64,000 bases of DNA from assembly GCA_038123735.1 (NCBI GenBank), contig JAYPAP010000002.1, forward strand, positions 1-64,000, given 5' to 3'. The position numbers were made by a program, and so were the translations under genes. This DNA is from REDI01 sp038123735. Its GTDB lineage: Bacteria > Myxococcota_A > UBA796 > GCA-2862545. This document shows, one piece after another, positions 28,656-36,324 of this stretch (its first letter is position 1; each line of letters opens with the position of its first letter). The notes beneath the pieces are model-generated. The model worked only from the letters and a program-made list of their open reading frames with translations. It did no database searches and was not told the origin of the DNA.

Positions 28656-29396
28656 ATGGGCAAGCGGAAGAAAAAGGAACCAGAAGCGCCCGCCGGACTT
28701 CCCGCGTGGATGGCTACCTTTTCTGATCTCGTGACCCTGCTTCTCACCTTCTTCGTCATGCTGCTCGCGATGGCCACGCTGGACCGCAGCCGTGAAGTCC
28801 AAATCCTCATGAAGTCCCTCCGCCAGACCATGCCGGTAGGAGGCTTCGGAGCCGCTCAGGTGAGCGATGTCATCGGCGAGAGTCTTTCGGACTCCCAGCG
28901 AAAGAGCGAAGATCTCCAGCCTGAGATCACCCGACCCCGAGACGCCCTCGAGGCCGACCTTTCACCCACCATCACCCGCGTTTCTCGTGAACCGTCAAAG
29001 ATCAAGCTCCGCCTCGACGAAGCCAACTACTTTGAACCAGGCGCGGTGGAGATCCGACCGGAAAAACGGGGCCGGATAATCGAGCTTGGCCGAGAAATTG
29101 CAACCTACAACGTAGACTTTCGCCTCACCGGCCATACGGACGAGAGCGGAGATGAGGAGGCCAACTGGAGACTCTCCAGCCTCCGCGCGGCCCATGTCGC
29201 ATGGATTATGCAACAGGAAGCCGGTATCGACCCCAAGCGAATCTACGCCGCGGGAAGTGCGCATTTTGAGCCCACCGCCATCCTCGAAGAAGACCGCGCA
29301 CGCAATCGCCGGGTTGAAATCACGCTGATCGGGACCGACTCCGACGCCGCTACCGCGATGTACCGCCTGCAACAGCTCGGGTGGATCGATGGCTGA
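28656..29396 (+). CDS. motB: MotB stator protein, copy 2 (canonical OmpA-like domain)
   Basis: 246 aa, same length as copy 1. The N-terminal third is nearly the same design: MGKRKKKEPEAPAGLP and WMATFSDLVTLLLTFFVMLL, with the ion-binding Asp. In contrast to copy 1, the periplasmic domain keeps the whole peptidoglycan-binding signature: GHTDESGDEEANWRLSSLRA and ARNRRVEITLIG. No motA precedes it, so it must share the single MotA or partner copy 1 as a mixed dimer. MotB dimers anchor the stator to the wall and conduct ions. Its stop overlaps the fliL2 start by 8 bases. It is the head of the second motB-fliL-fliM-fliN set. Confidence 0.92.
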   Translation: MGKRKKKEPEAPAGLPAWMATFSDLVTLLLTFFVMLLAMATLDRSREVQILMKSLRQTMPVGGFGAAQVSDVIGESLSDSQRKSEDLQPEITRPRDALEADLSPTITRVSREPSKIKLRLDEANYFEPGAVEIRPEKRGRIIELGREIATYNVDFRLTGHTDESGDEEANWRLSSLRAAHVAWIMQQEAGIDPKRIYAAGSAHFEPTAILEEDRARNRRVEITLIGTDSDAATAMYRLQQLGWIDG

Positions 29397-29859
29397 AGAA
29401 GACGACCTCGAACCCGGACCCAAGCGTAAGCTCAATCTGGTCATGCTCGGCGCAATCGGCGGCGGAGCCCTCATCCTCGGCATCGTCCTCGGCGTCGTCG
29501 TCGGTGGATTCGTCCTCCCACCGCTCCTCGCACCCGGTCCACCGCCCCCTCCGGAGATGGTCACGGTACAAGAAGACCTGGAGACGTTGACGGTGAATCT
29601 CCGCGGCGGAGATGGACTTCAGGTGATGACCATCCGCGTCGTGGCCGAGCTGGAGACAGAATTTCCAAAACAGGTCTCAATTTGGCGCCCGGCCTTCCGA
29701 GACAGTGTTGTGATGTTGGGATCGGACTTCACCGCGGACGAGATGCAGGCCATGTCGACGCAGAACCGATTCAAGAGAGAGCTCAGACATCGTTTTAACC
29801 TCAGTATTTCCAACGCCGAAGTCACTTCAATCTACTTTGCGGAGATGATCATCCGATGA
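29389..29859 (+). CDS. fliL: Flagellar basal body-associated protein FliL, copy 2
   Basis: 156 aa. Short acidic start (MAEEDDLEPGPKRK), one membrane span (VMLGAIGGGALILGIVLGVVVGG), a Pro-rich linker (PPLLAPGPPPPPE) and the FliL domain (DLETLTVNLRGGDGL, VWRPAFRDS-like sequence, and NRFKRELRHRFNL). The design is the same as copy 1, but the sequences are clearly diverged, so the duplication is old or laterally acquired. It overlaps motB2 by 8 bases and fliM2 by 4 (ATGA). It presumably rings MotB2-containing stators. Confidence 0.88.
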   Translation: MAEEDDLEPGPKRKLNLVMLGAIGGGALILGIVLGVVVGGFVLPPLLAPGPPPPPEMVTVQEDLETLTVNLRGGDGLQVMTIRVVAELETEFPKQVSIWRPAFRDSVVMLGSDFTADEMQAMSTQNRFKRELRHRFNLSISNAEVTSIYFAEMIIR

Positions 29860-30713
29860 CACTCAAGGTCAGCGACAAGCTTGGACGCGTGCATCCGGTC
29901 CTCCTAGACCGCATGCAGGACCTCATCGACAACGCCATGCGGCGGACTCGAGTGTTGTTGATCAATCGCCTTGGAATGTCTGTTCCTGTCCGCTTCGGCT
30001 CCATCGGCCACGTCACCGCGGAAGAGCTTCTCGAGCAAACCGAGGAAGACGGTACCGCCGTCTACATCCAGTTCGAATTTGAGCCCGGTGGACATCAGGG
30101 CCTCTTGGCGATCAGCGGGACCTTGCTCAATCGCCTGATGGGGCTCCTGCTCGGGGAAGACCCGTACGCCGAACCCACCCCATACATTCGCCGTGCGGCG
30201 ACTCGGATGGACCTGCGGATTGCTGAGCGCCTCGCTTCCGATATTTTCGCCGGCCTTCTCGACTCTCTGCCCACCGGCACCGGCGGCAAAGTGCGGGTGA
30301 TCAGCGTTGCTGGCGACCGCAGTGTGGACATGCCCACGGGATGGCCCGGAACATTCCTCGACATCCCCCTCGATTTCGGACCGCCCGAAGACCCCTACGG
30401 CGTTGTGACCCTCGCGCTACCCTCGGCGGTCACCTCCACCCTCTGGCCCGATGTGAAGGTGGAGAAGAAGCCGAAAGCCGACCGCATGGCCCGCGTACTC
30501 CCGCTCCCAGTGACGGTCGTCGCGGAGCTGCAGCGCGTGCAGATCCCCCTCTCCAGTCTTCAAGACCTCGCCTCCGGATCGCTCATTCCGCTCAGCGCCG
30601 ACGGAGCCGTCACCCTCACCGTCTCCGGCCGTCCGATCATGAATGGCTTGGCCGGAATGTCGACTGGCAACCGATGTGTGAAGGTAGAACGCCGGCAATT
30701 ACCCGCCGTATAA
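29856..30713 (+). CDS. fliM: Flagellar motor switch protein FliM, copy 2 (no CheY-binding N-terminus)
   Basis: 285 aa, even shorter than copy 1. It begins MTLKVSDKLGRVHPVLLDRMQD and lacks the SQxEIDxLL CheY-binding motif. The middle domain has LLINRLGMSVPVRFGSIGHV, GLLAISGTLLNRLMGLLLGEDP and MDLRIAERLASDIFAGLL; the SpoA domain covers VLPLPVTVVAELQRVQIPLSSLQD through GDTI-equivalent GSLIPLSADGAV. Identity to copy 1 is modest, limited mostly to shared family positions such as LLLGEDP and VLPLPV. The C-ring role is inferred. One FliM may serve the true rotor and the other a second ring or a modified rotor. Confidence 0.83.
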   Translation: MTLKVSDKLGRVHPVLLDRMQDLIDNAMRRTRVLLINRLGMSVPVRFGSIGHVTAEELLEQTEEDGTAVYIQFEFEPGGHQGLLAISGTLLNRLMGLLLGEDPYAEPTPYIRRAATRMDLRIAERLASDIFAGLLDSLPTGTGGKVRVISVAGDRSVDMPTGWPGTFLDIPLDFGPPEDPYGVVTLALPSAVTSTLWPDVKVEKKPKADRMARVLPLPVTVVAELQRVQIPLSSLQDLASGSLIPLSADGAVTLTVSGRPIMNGLAGMSTGNRCVKVERRQLPAV

Positions 30714-30770
30714 AAATCCTAAACTCGGCCAACATCTGACCGATTGGTGGTGCACCGACCTGGAGCCCAC

Positions 30771-31037
30771 ATGTCTGATCGGTTCACGAATCCTTCGTAT
30801 CTCAACGACCTCCCCGTCGAGGTGGTGATCGAGTTGGGTCGCGCCAGACTCTCTGTCGCGGACCTCGCCAATCTCGACCAAGACGATGTCCTCGAGCTCG
30901 ACAAGCTCGCGCATGAGTGCCTCGACGTCGTCGTCGGTGGCCGGCTGATGGCCCGCGGCGAGATTGTGATGGAGGGCGAAGACGTCGCTCTGAAAATCAC
31001 TGAACTGTTCAACGAACCCACCGCGGAGACAGCATGA
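30771..31037 (+). CDS. fliN: Flagellar motor switch protein FliN, copy 2
   Basis: 88 aa SpoA-domain protein: LPVEVVIELGRARLSVADLANLD, DDVLELDKLAHECLDVVVGG and LMARGEIVMEGEDVALKITEL. It is the closest of the duplicated pairs to its partner (copy 1), as expected for a short conserved domain. The start ATG 30771 follows GGAG by 5 bases; the in-frame GTG/ATG upstream at 30744 gives a non-family leader. It overlaps fliO by 4 bases. This gene closes the second motB-fliL-fliM-fliN cassette. Confidence 0.88.
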   Translation: MSDRFTNPSYLNDLPVEVVIELGRARLSVADLANLDQDDVLELDKLAHECLDVVVGGRLMARGEIVMEGEDVALKITELFNEPTAETA

Positions 31038-32257
31038 TTCAGCTAGCCCTACTCACGAGTCTGTCCTTCGCGCAAGACCCTCTCGGGCTCGGCCTTGAAG
31101 GCGATATTTCTTCCCCTGACCCCATCGACGCCTATAGCGATTCGTTCAGCGAGTTCGAGGAGTCGACGACCGCCCTCGCCGCAGAGACCACGGTCGCTCT
31201 CGCACCTGCGGAGCCCGCTGCTACGGTGAGCGCGCCCGAACCGGTGGGCTCCAATTGGATGTTCACCTACCTCGGACCGCTGGCGCTCCTCGGCGTCGCG
31301 GGAGGCGCCCTCCTGGTCGTTCGGAAGAAAGGCCTCAAGCTCGGCAACTTCCAACTCGCCGGTATGGACACCTTCAAGGCATCGCCAGCTGGCGGTCCAA
31401 GCATGAATATCGTCTCGCGAACCCCGCTCGCAGGCCAGCAAATGCTCGCGCTCATCGAGGTCCAAGCCGGAGGCGAGCCACGGCACCTCCTCGTCGCATC
31501 GGGACCAAACGGCTCTCAGTTGATCTCCGACCTGTCCACACCCATCATCGCCCCCGCAGTGGCGCCCGCGCCCATGCCCGTCGCCTATGCGGCACCCACG
31601 GTCGCGATGGAGGAGCCTGTTCTCGCGAGCGCGTCGATGGTGCAAGCCGAGGCCGAGGCGCACGCACCGGTTGAGCACACGCCCATCCCGCAGACCACCC
31701 AAAACGCCCTTGGGGCCTTCGATCGCGCCTTTTCTCAGGAAATGGATGACGTGTTGGCCGGCCCTGCAGCCGACTTACTCGACGACGCCGCCACGCCCGA
31801 CTTCAAGGTCGAGCTGAGCGCCCCCGTCGACCAGGCACCACACATGCCTCAGGCGCGCCCTGCGGCCAACCGGCCATCGGAAGCTCCGGCTCCTAAGGCC
31901 CGAGACTGGCGGTCCGCCGCCTACACCACGGAGCCGGTCGTCGAGACCGCCTCGGCCGACGAACTGGTGGACCAAATCGGCGAGCACGCTGCAGCATTCA
32001 AGCGGCGTCACCCCAGCGTGCGCCCCTCCCGCGCCCGCCAGCCGAGTGCCAATCGCTCTCAACGCCGTCAGCGCGGTCCGAACAACCACCTCGCCTCGTT
32101 GACGCGCGACCAAGGTCGCGCTGCTCCGCGCCAAGCTGAGCGCTCACCAGGTCCGAAGCGCGTCATGCGCCAATCCGAGTCTCGTACCGACCGGACCGAA
32201 GCCGCCCGCGCCCTCCTCGAGCGCGTGATGGAGCAACGCAAGGGCTTACGACAATGA
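31034..32257 (+). CDS. fliO: FliO-like flagellar export protein with long C-terminal extension
   Basis: 407 aa, two to three times the usual FliO. A signal-like start (MIQLALLTSLSFAQ), an Ala/Glu/Pro spacer, one membrane span (WMFTYLGPLALLGVAGGALLVV) and the FliO motif (NIVSRTPLAGQQMLALIEVQ, ...RHLLVASGPNGSQLIS) are visible. After residue ~180 comes a ~225-residue disordered tail, first Pro/Ala/Glu-rich, then strongly basic (RRHPSVRPSRARQPSANRSQ), ending with a short helix. FliO helps to assemble the FliP-FliR export gate. Overlap with fliN2 (ATGA) and with fliP (ATGA) and the gene order O-P-Q-R-B support the assignment. The basic tail is not part of known FliO. Confidence 0.7.
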   Translation: MIQLALLTSLSFAQDPLGLGLEGDISSPDPIDAYSDSFSEFEESTTALAAETTVALAPAEPAATVSAPEPVGSNWMFTYLGPLALLGVAGGALLVVRKKGLKLGNFQLAGMDTFKASPAGGPSMNIVSRTPLAGQQMLALIEVQAGGEPRHLLVASGPNGSQLISDLSTPIIAPAVAPAPMPVAYAAPTVAMEEPVLASASMVQAEAEAHAPVEHTPIPQTTQNALGAFDRAFSQEMDDVLAGPAADLLDDAATPDFKVELSAPVDQAPHMPQARPAANRPSEAPAPKARDWRSAAYTTEPVVETASADELVDQIGEHAAAFKRRHPSVRPSRARQPSANRSQRRQRGPNNHLASLTRDQGRAAPRQAERSPGPKRVMRQSESRTDRTEAARALLERVMEQRKGLRQ

Positions 32258-33030
32258 GCCGCCTTATACGCCTTCTTCCGCTGGTCGTCATCGGCCTAGC
32301 GGCCGCCCTCCCTGCGTCTGGTCTGGCCCAAGATGTCCCCGGCCCAACCGTGGATGCCATGACCACCAGCATGACCCAGGTCGTGGAGTCAGCCGCCGCA
32401 GACGAGGTCGACAGTGCCGTCCGCCTGCTCGTCCTGCTGACCACGCTCTCGCTCCTGCCCGCCCTGCTGGTCCTGATGACCCCATTTACTCGGTTCGTCA
32501 TCATCTTCGCCCTGCTTCGCCAAGCGCTCGGCCTCCAGCAGAGCCCGCCCAACCAGGTGCTCATCGGGTTGTCGATCATGCTGTCTCTCGTCGTCATGCA
32601 GCCCACCATGAACCAAATGCATGATGAAGCGCTTCAGCCCTACCTCGACGGCGAGATCGAGACCGTGGAAGCCATGGAACGCGCGGTGCAGCCCATGCGA
32701 AAATTCATGCTGCACAATGTTCAACGTCAGGACCTTGAGACATCGATTCGCATCGCCAATATGCCACGGCCTAAGACCTACAACGACATTCCTACCCCGG
32801 TATTGGTCACTGGCTTCGTCCTCTCCGAGCTCCGCTCCGCCTTCGTGATCGGCGTCAAGGTCTACCTGCCCTTCCTGATCCTCGACATCGTGGTCGCAAG
32901 CGTCCTTCTCGGTATGGGTATGATGATGATCCCTCCGGTAGTCATCTCCTTGCCGTTCAAGCTCTTGCTCTTCGTCTTGATGGACGGCTGGGGCCTCTTG
33001 GTCTCCGGACTCGTCGCCGGCTACGTCTAG
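32254..33030 (+). CDS. fliP: Flagellar export gate protein FliP
   Basis: 258 aa. A cleavable signal (MSRLIRLLPLVVIGLAAALPASGLA) is followed by four membrane spans. Family signatures: LTTLSLLPALLVLMTPFTRFVIIFALLRQALGLQQ-type region with SPPNQVLIGLSIMLSL, the periplasmic loop, LVTGFVLSELRSAFVIGVKVYLPFLILDIVVASVLLGMGMMMIPP-type region, and KLLLFVLMDGWGLLV. FliP5 with FliQ4 and FliR1 forms the export channel. It overlaps fliO by four bases and is followed after 9 bases by fliQ. Confidence 0.96.
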   Translation: MSRLIRLLPLVVIGLAAALPASGLAQDVPGPTVDAMTTSMTQVVESAAADEVDSAVRLLVLLTTLSLLPALLVLMTPFTRFVIIFALLRQALGLQQSPPNQVLIGLSIMLSLVVMQPTMNQMHDEALQPYLDGEIETVEAMERAVQPMRKFMLHNVQRQDLETSIRIANMPRPKTYNDIPTPVLVTGFVLSELRSAFVIGVKVYLPFLILDIVVASVLLGMGMMMIPPVVISLPFKLLLFVLMDGWGLLVSGLVAGYV

Positions 33031-33039
33031 GAGGTCCTG

Positions 33040-33318
33040 ATGACTATTGATGCCGCCGTCTATTTTGGACAACAGGGTCTTCTCACCTCACTGATGGTCG
33101 CTGGACCGCTCTTGGTCACCGCCCTCGTCGTCGGGTCGTTGATCTCGATCATTCAGACCGTGACCCAAGTTCAAGAAATGACCCTGGTCTTCGTGCCCAA
33201 GATCCTAGCGGTCTTCATCGTTATCGCCCTCGCTGGCCCCTGGATGCTTCAGATGATGGTCCAATATGGCGAAATGATGTGGGAGACGATCCCCGAGCGG
33301 CCTGCGAACCTCCCATGA
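33040..33318 (+). CDS. fliQ: Flagellar export gate protein FliQ
   Basis: 92 aa, two membrane spans. Visible markers: LLTSLMVAGPLLVTALVVGSLISIIQTVTQVQEMTL-type first part with the family LxxSxIQAxTQIQExTL-like motif, then FVPKILAVFIVIALAGPWMLQMMVQY. The RBS GGAGG precedes the ATG. Its stop overlaps the fliR start (ATGA). Confidence 0.95.
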   Translation: MTIDAAVYFGQQGLLTSLMVAGPLLVTALVVGSLISIIQTVTQVQEMTLVFVPKILAVFIVIALAGPWMLQMMVQYGEMMWETIPERPANLP

Positions 33319-34076
33319 CCGAAGGTTGGGTCATCGCCGCATTCGTCTTTTGTCGTATGTCCGGCTTACTACTCACCTTACCCGTGCTCTCCATGGTCGG
33401 GGTACCCAAGCACGTGCAGGTCTTGCTCGCTGCACTGATGACCATCTTGATCTTCCCTTCGATGCCGGCGCCAGAATCCATGGCAATGAGTAGCGTAATT
33501 CTTGGTGTTGCTGGCGAGTTATTCCTGGGCATCAGCCTGGGTATGATCGTCAAGGCTGCGTACAGCGCATTCGCTGTCGGCGCCGAGTTGATTTCGCGCC
33601 AAACTGCCCTTGGAATGTCTTCTCTCTTCGACCCGTTGATCAACGTGGGACAGAGCGCCATCGGTATTTTGGCATCCCTCCTGGCCGGGATCATCTTCAT
33701 CTCCACCGATCAGCATCTTCACGTCATCGAGGCGGTTGCCCGGTCCTTTCACGCGATGCCGCCCGGTCACCTGGCCAACGTCACCTTACTCTCCAAGTAC
33801 ATCTCTGAAGCGGTGAGCACCGCGATCGTCGTAGGGATCCAGCTGGCAGGACCGCTCATCGCCCTCGTATTCCTGGTCAATGTTTTCATCGGGGTGCTCG
33901 GTAAGCTGGCCCCGCGGATGAATATGTTCTTCAGCGTCGGTATGACGGTGAACAGCATCATCGGCGTATGGCTCTTCGGGATTGCCCTTCCCTGGATCAT
34001 GCAAACCCACCTCGGCACTGTCGAGGCAACCGTCAAAGCGACCATCGAGCTTCTGCTCGTTGGCGGCCTTCGATAA
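33315..34076 (+). CDS. fliR: Flagellar export gate protein FliR
   Basis: 253 aa, six predicted membrane spans. The start MTEGWVIAAFVFCRMSGLL, the middle GMIVKAAYSAFAVGAELISRQTALGMSSLFDP and the end with NVFIGVLGKLAPRMNMFFSVGMTVNSIIG match FliR (compare the family's PxxNxFxxGxPxK and FRxSGLL-like patterns). FliR completes the PQR gate. ATG 33315 overlaps the fliQ stop; an upstream frame from 33279 would overlap fliQ and is not used. flhB follows after 12 bases. Confidence 0.94.
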   Translation: MTEGWVIAAFVFCRMSGLLLTLPVLSMVGVPKHVQVLLAALMTILIFPSMPAPESMAMSSVILGVAGELFLGISLGMIVKAAYSAFAVGAELISRQTALGMSSLFDPLINVGQSAIGILASLLAGIIFISTDQHLHVIEAVARSFHAMPPGHLANVTLLSKYISEAVSTAIVVGIQLAGPLIALVFLVNVFIGVLGKLAPRMNMFFSVGMTVNSIIGVWLFGIALPWIMQTHLGTVEATVKATIELLLVGGLR

Positions 34077-34088
34077 GGAGGCGCGCCC

Positions 34089-35192
34089 ATGGCCGAGAAC
34101 CAGGACGGACAAGAGAAAAAACACGCCGCCACCGGTCGGAAAAAGAAAGACGCCGCCGAAAAAGGCCAGATCGCCAAGTCTCAGGACCTGGGCTCACTCG
34201 GGGTTCTCGCCGGCGGTGCAGTCGCGACCATCCTCGGCGGCCCCTACATCGCCGAACCGCTCATGGACTTTTCCATCGACCTGTGGGACTTCCGGGAGCA
34301 CACGTTCACCATGGCGGACCTCTCAGCGCTCACCCACCAGGCCATCGTGTCCATCGGGCTGGCGCTCAGCGTCCCGCTAAGCGGTGCTTCAATCGGCGCG
34401 ATCATCACTGGAATCATGCAGAGCCAGTTTCAGTTCGCCCCCAAAGCCCTCGAACCGAAAATTGAAAAACTAAATCCGATCCAGGGTTTTAAGCAAAGCT
34501 ACCTCTCTTGGACGCCCTTGGTTGAACTCGGAAAGGGTCTTGCGAAGCTCATCATCATCGGGGGGATCGTAGCCTGGGGCGTATGGGACCGAGTCGATAC
34601 GCTCCCCGAGCTCGCCGCCGTCAATCTTCACGCCTTCCTCCTGCTTCTCGTCGAGCTGGTCACCACCATGCTCCTCTTCGCCTTCCCCGCCGTGATCGCG
34701 ATCGCTGCCGCCGACTACGCCTACTCGGCTTGGAAGACGGCTGACGACCTCAAGATGACTGACGAGGAACTCAAGCAACAGACCAAAGACCAAGATGGCG
34801 ACCCGAAATGGAAGGGCATGCGTCGGGGTCGGGCGCGGCAGATCGCGATGGGCACCCTCGTCCAAGCGCTCCGAGAAGCGGACGTCATCGTCACCAACCC
34901 CACCCACTTTGCAGTGGCGCTACGCTACCAGCGCGCCGTTGACCCAGCCCCGATCGTTCTCGCGAAAGGCGTGGACCACCGGGCTCTTCATATTCGAAAG
35001 TTGGCCAAGGAAATGGGTATTCCGATGGTAGAAAACCGACCGCTCGCCAGGGCGCTACACGCAGAGGTTCCAGTCGGAAACGTAATTCCTGAAGAACTCT
35101 ATGGCCCTGTGGCGAAGGTGCTCGCCATCGTGTTCAAGAAGCGCGCCCGCCAGCGCGTGCGCGGCGTCCGAAACAGGCAACCCGTGAGTTAA
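34089..35192 (+). CDS. flhB: Flagellar export switch protein FlhB
   Basis: 367 aa. A charged leader with KKKDAAEKGQIAKSQDL, four membrane spans (residues ~30-210) and a cytoplasmic C-domain with the autocleavage site NPTH in DVIVTNPTHFAVALRY. GVDHRALHIRKLAKEMGIPMVENRPLARAL follows, typical of FlhB. The protein cleaves itself after Asn of NPTH and switches export from hook to filament substrates together with FliK. RBS GGAGG precedes the ATG. flhA, usually next, is absent: the tail overlaps the convergent thyX by 4 bases, closing the flagellar block. Confidence 0.96.
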   Translation: MAENQDGQEKKHAATGRKKKDAAEKGQIAKSQDLGSLGVLAGGAVATILGGPYIAEPLMDFSIDLWDFREHTFTMADLSALTHQAIVSIGLALSVPLSGASIGAIITGIMQSQFQFAPKALEPKIEKLNPIQGFKQSYLSWTPLVELGKGLAKLIIIGGIVAWGVWDRVDTLPELAAVNLHAFLLLLVELVTTMLLFAFPAVIAIAAADYAYSAWKTADDLKMTDEELKQQTKDQDGDPKWKGMRRGRARQIAMGTLVQALREADVIVTNPTHFAVALRYQRAVDPAPIVLAKGVDHRALHIRKLAKEMGIPMVENRPLARALHAEVPVGNVIPEELYGPVAKVLAIVFKKRARQRVRGVRNRQPVS

Positions 35193-36142
35193 GCCTTCTT
35201 CTTGGGCTGAGGAAGACCCAGGCTGGAGCGAAGGGCTCGCTTTTCACGGCCGGACAAGTCGCTGTCCGCAATCAGCTTCGCGGCCGCCGTTGGGTCGACG
35301 GCCTGGCGGATTAACTCGATCTCTGACCGGCTGAAGAACGCCCCTCCAACCCGGTAATCCATGAAGGCTTCCCAAACCGTTGGGACCCACTTCTTGACCA
35401 TCTCTCCGATGACCTCGCCATACACCTGGATCTCATATTGGGCATGACTGTCCATCCGAAGCGCGAGGAAGTGCAGCAGGTTGTGAAGGTCGATCTTCCA
35501 GTACCATTGCGTGTAATAGTTGACTGGCAGATTCATCCGCGCCAGCTCCCGCGCCAACATCGAGCGGTCCTCATCGCGAGGGCTCCCCGACCCGTCATCG
35601 TTCAGCAGGTATTCATAGGTATCGTACGTCTGCATGGCATCGCGGCGAAGCAGGTCGAGCACCCGTGCTGACTCTTCAGCCCCGAGCACTTGATCCCGCC
35701 CTTGGCGATTACTGGTGGACTGCGCTGCAAGGTGATCCGGCGACGGGATGTAGAACTCTTTGTCGAGGATGCTGTATCGCGCGGAGTACTCATTGACGTT
35801 GGCCGTGCGGTGACGGATCCACTGACGCGCCACGAAGATGGGAAGTTTCACGTGGAACTTCATCTCACACATCTCGAACGGCGTCGTGTGGCGATGCCGG
35901 AGGAGATAACGGAGCAGCCCTCGGTCATTACGTGCGGTCTTGGTTCCCTTTCCGTAAGACACCCGTGCGGCCTGGACGATGGCTCCATCATCTCCCATGT
36001 AATCGATCAGGCGAACAAATCCGTGATCAAGCACTGGGTGTACCCGATACAGTACATCTTCAAGTTCGGGAACGGTCGGGCGCCGGGTTGGTACCGGAGG
36101 GGCCGCGAGGAGCGCTTCGAGTTCGGACTGCTGGTCGTTCAT
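35189..36142 (-). CDS. thyX: Flavin-dependent thymidylate synthase ThyX
   Basis: 317 aa. It makes dTMP from dUMP using FAD, NADPH and methylenetetrahydrofolate. The ThyX signature RHRX7S is present as RHRTANVNEYS, preceded by FVARQWI, and MKFHVKLPIF and LLRHRHTTPFEM are also typical. LRMDSHAQYEIQVYG near residue 230 is the dUMP-binding region. It is longer than the minimal ~210-aa form at both ends, as in some proteobacterial enzymes. Convergent with flhB, overlapping by 4 bases; upstream is a 182-base gap shared with radC. A parS-like 14-mer lies inside the coding sequence at the FHVK motif. Presence of thyX suggests thyA may be lacking. Confidence 0.94.
   Translation of the reverse strand: MNDQQSELEALLAAPPVPTRRPTVPELEDVLYRVHPVLDHGFVRLIDYMGDDGAIVQAARVSYGKGTKTARNDRGLLRYLLRHRHTTPFEMCEMKFHVKLPIFVARQWIRHRTANVNEYSARYSILDKEFYIPSPDHLAAQSTSNRQGRDQVLGAEESARVLDLLRRDAMQTYDTYEYLLNDDGSGSPRDEDRSMLARELARMNLPVNYYTQWYWKIDLHNLLHFLALRMDSHAQYEIQVYGEVIGEMVKKWVPTVWEAFMDYRVGGAFFSRSEIELIRQAVDPTAAAKLIADSDLSGREKRALRSSLGLPQPKKKA
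35844..35859. promoter_or_regulatory. parS-like site inside thyX
   Basis: AGTTTCACGTGGAACT holds the 14-base core GTTTCACGTGGAAC, a full match to the parS core GTTYCACGTGRAAC. Both outer bases differ from consensus. It overlaps codons for Phe-His-Val-Lys on the thyX strand, so protein constraint may explain part of it. Confidence 0.5.
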
Positions 36143-36324
36143 AGGGGCCTCAGAGATCGGAGTCTTGGCCGGGCAGCGTAGTCAGCCGAGTACTTACTGA
36201 AAACCTCGTTTGTCGATCTTCGTCAACCATCCACCGACTGAAGCCAAACCATACAACGGTTCAACGCCGGAGATGGAGGGCACAATCCTGGCACTACGAA
36301 GCGATGCGCGTACCAGGAGGTCCG

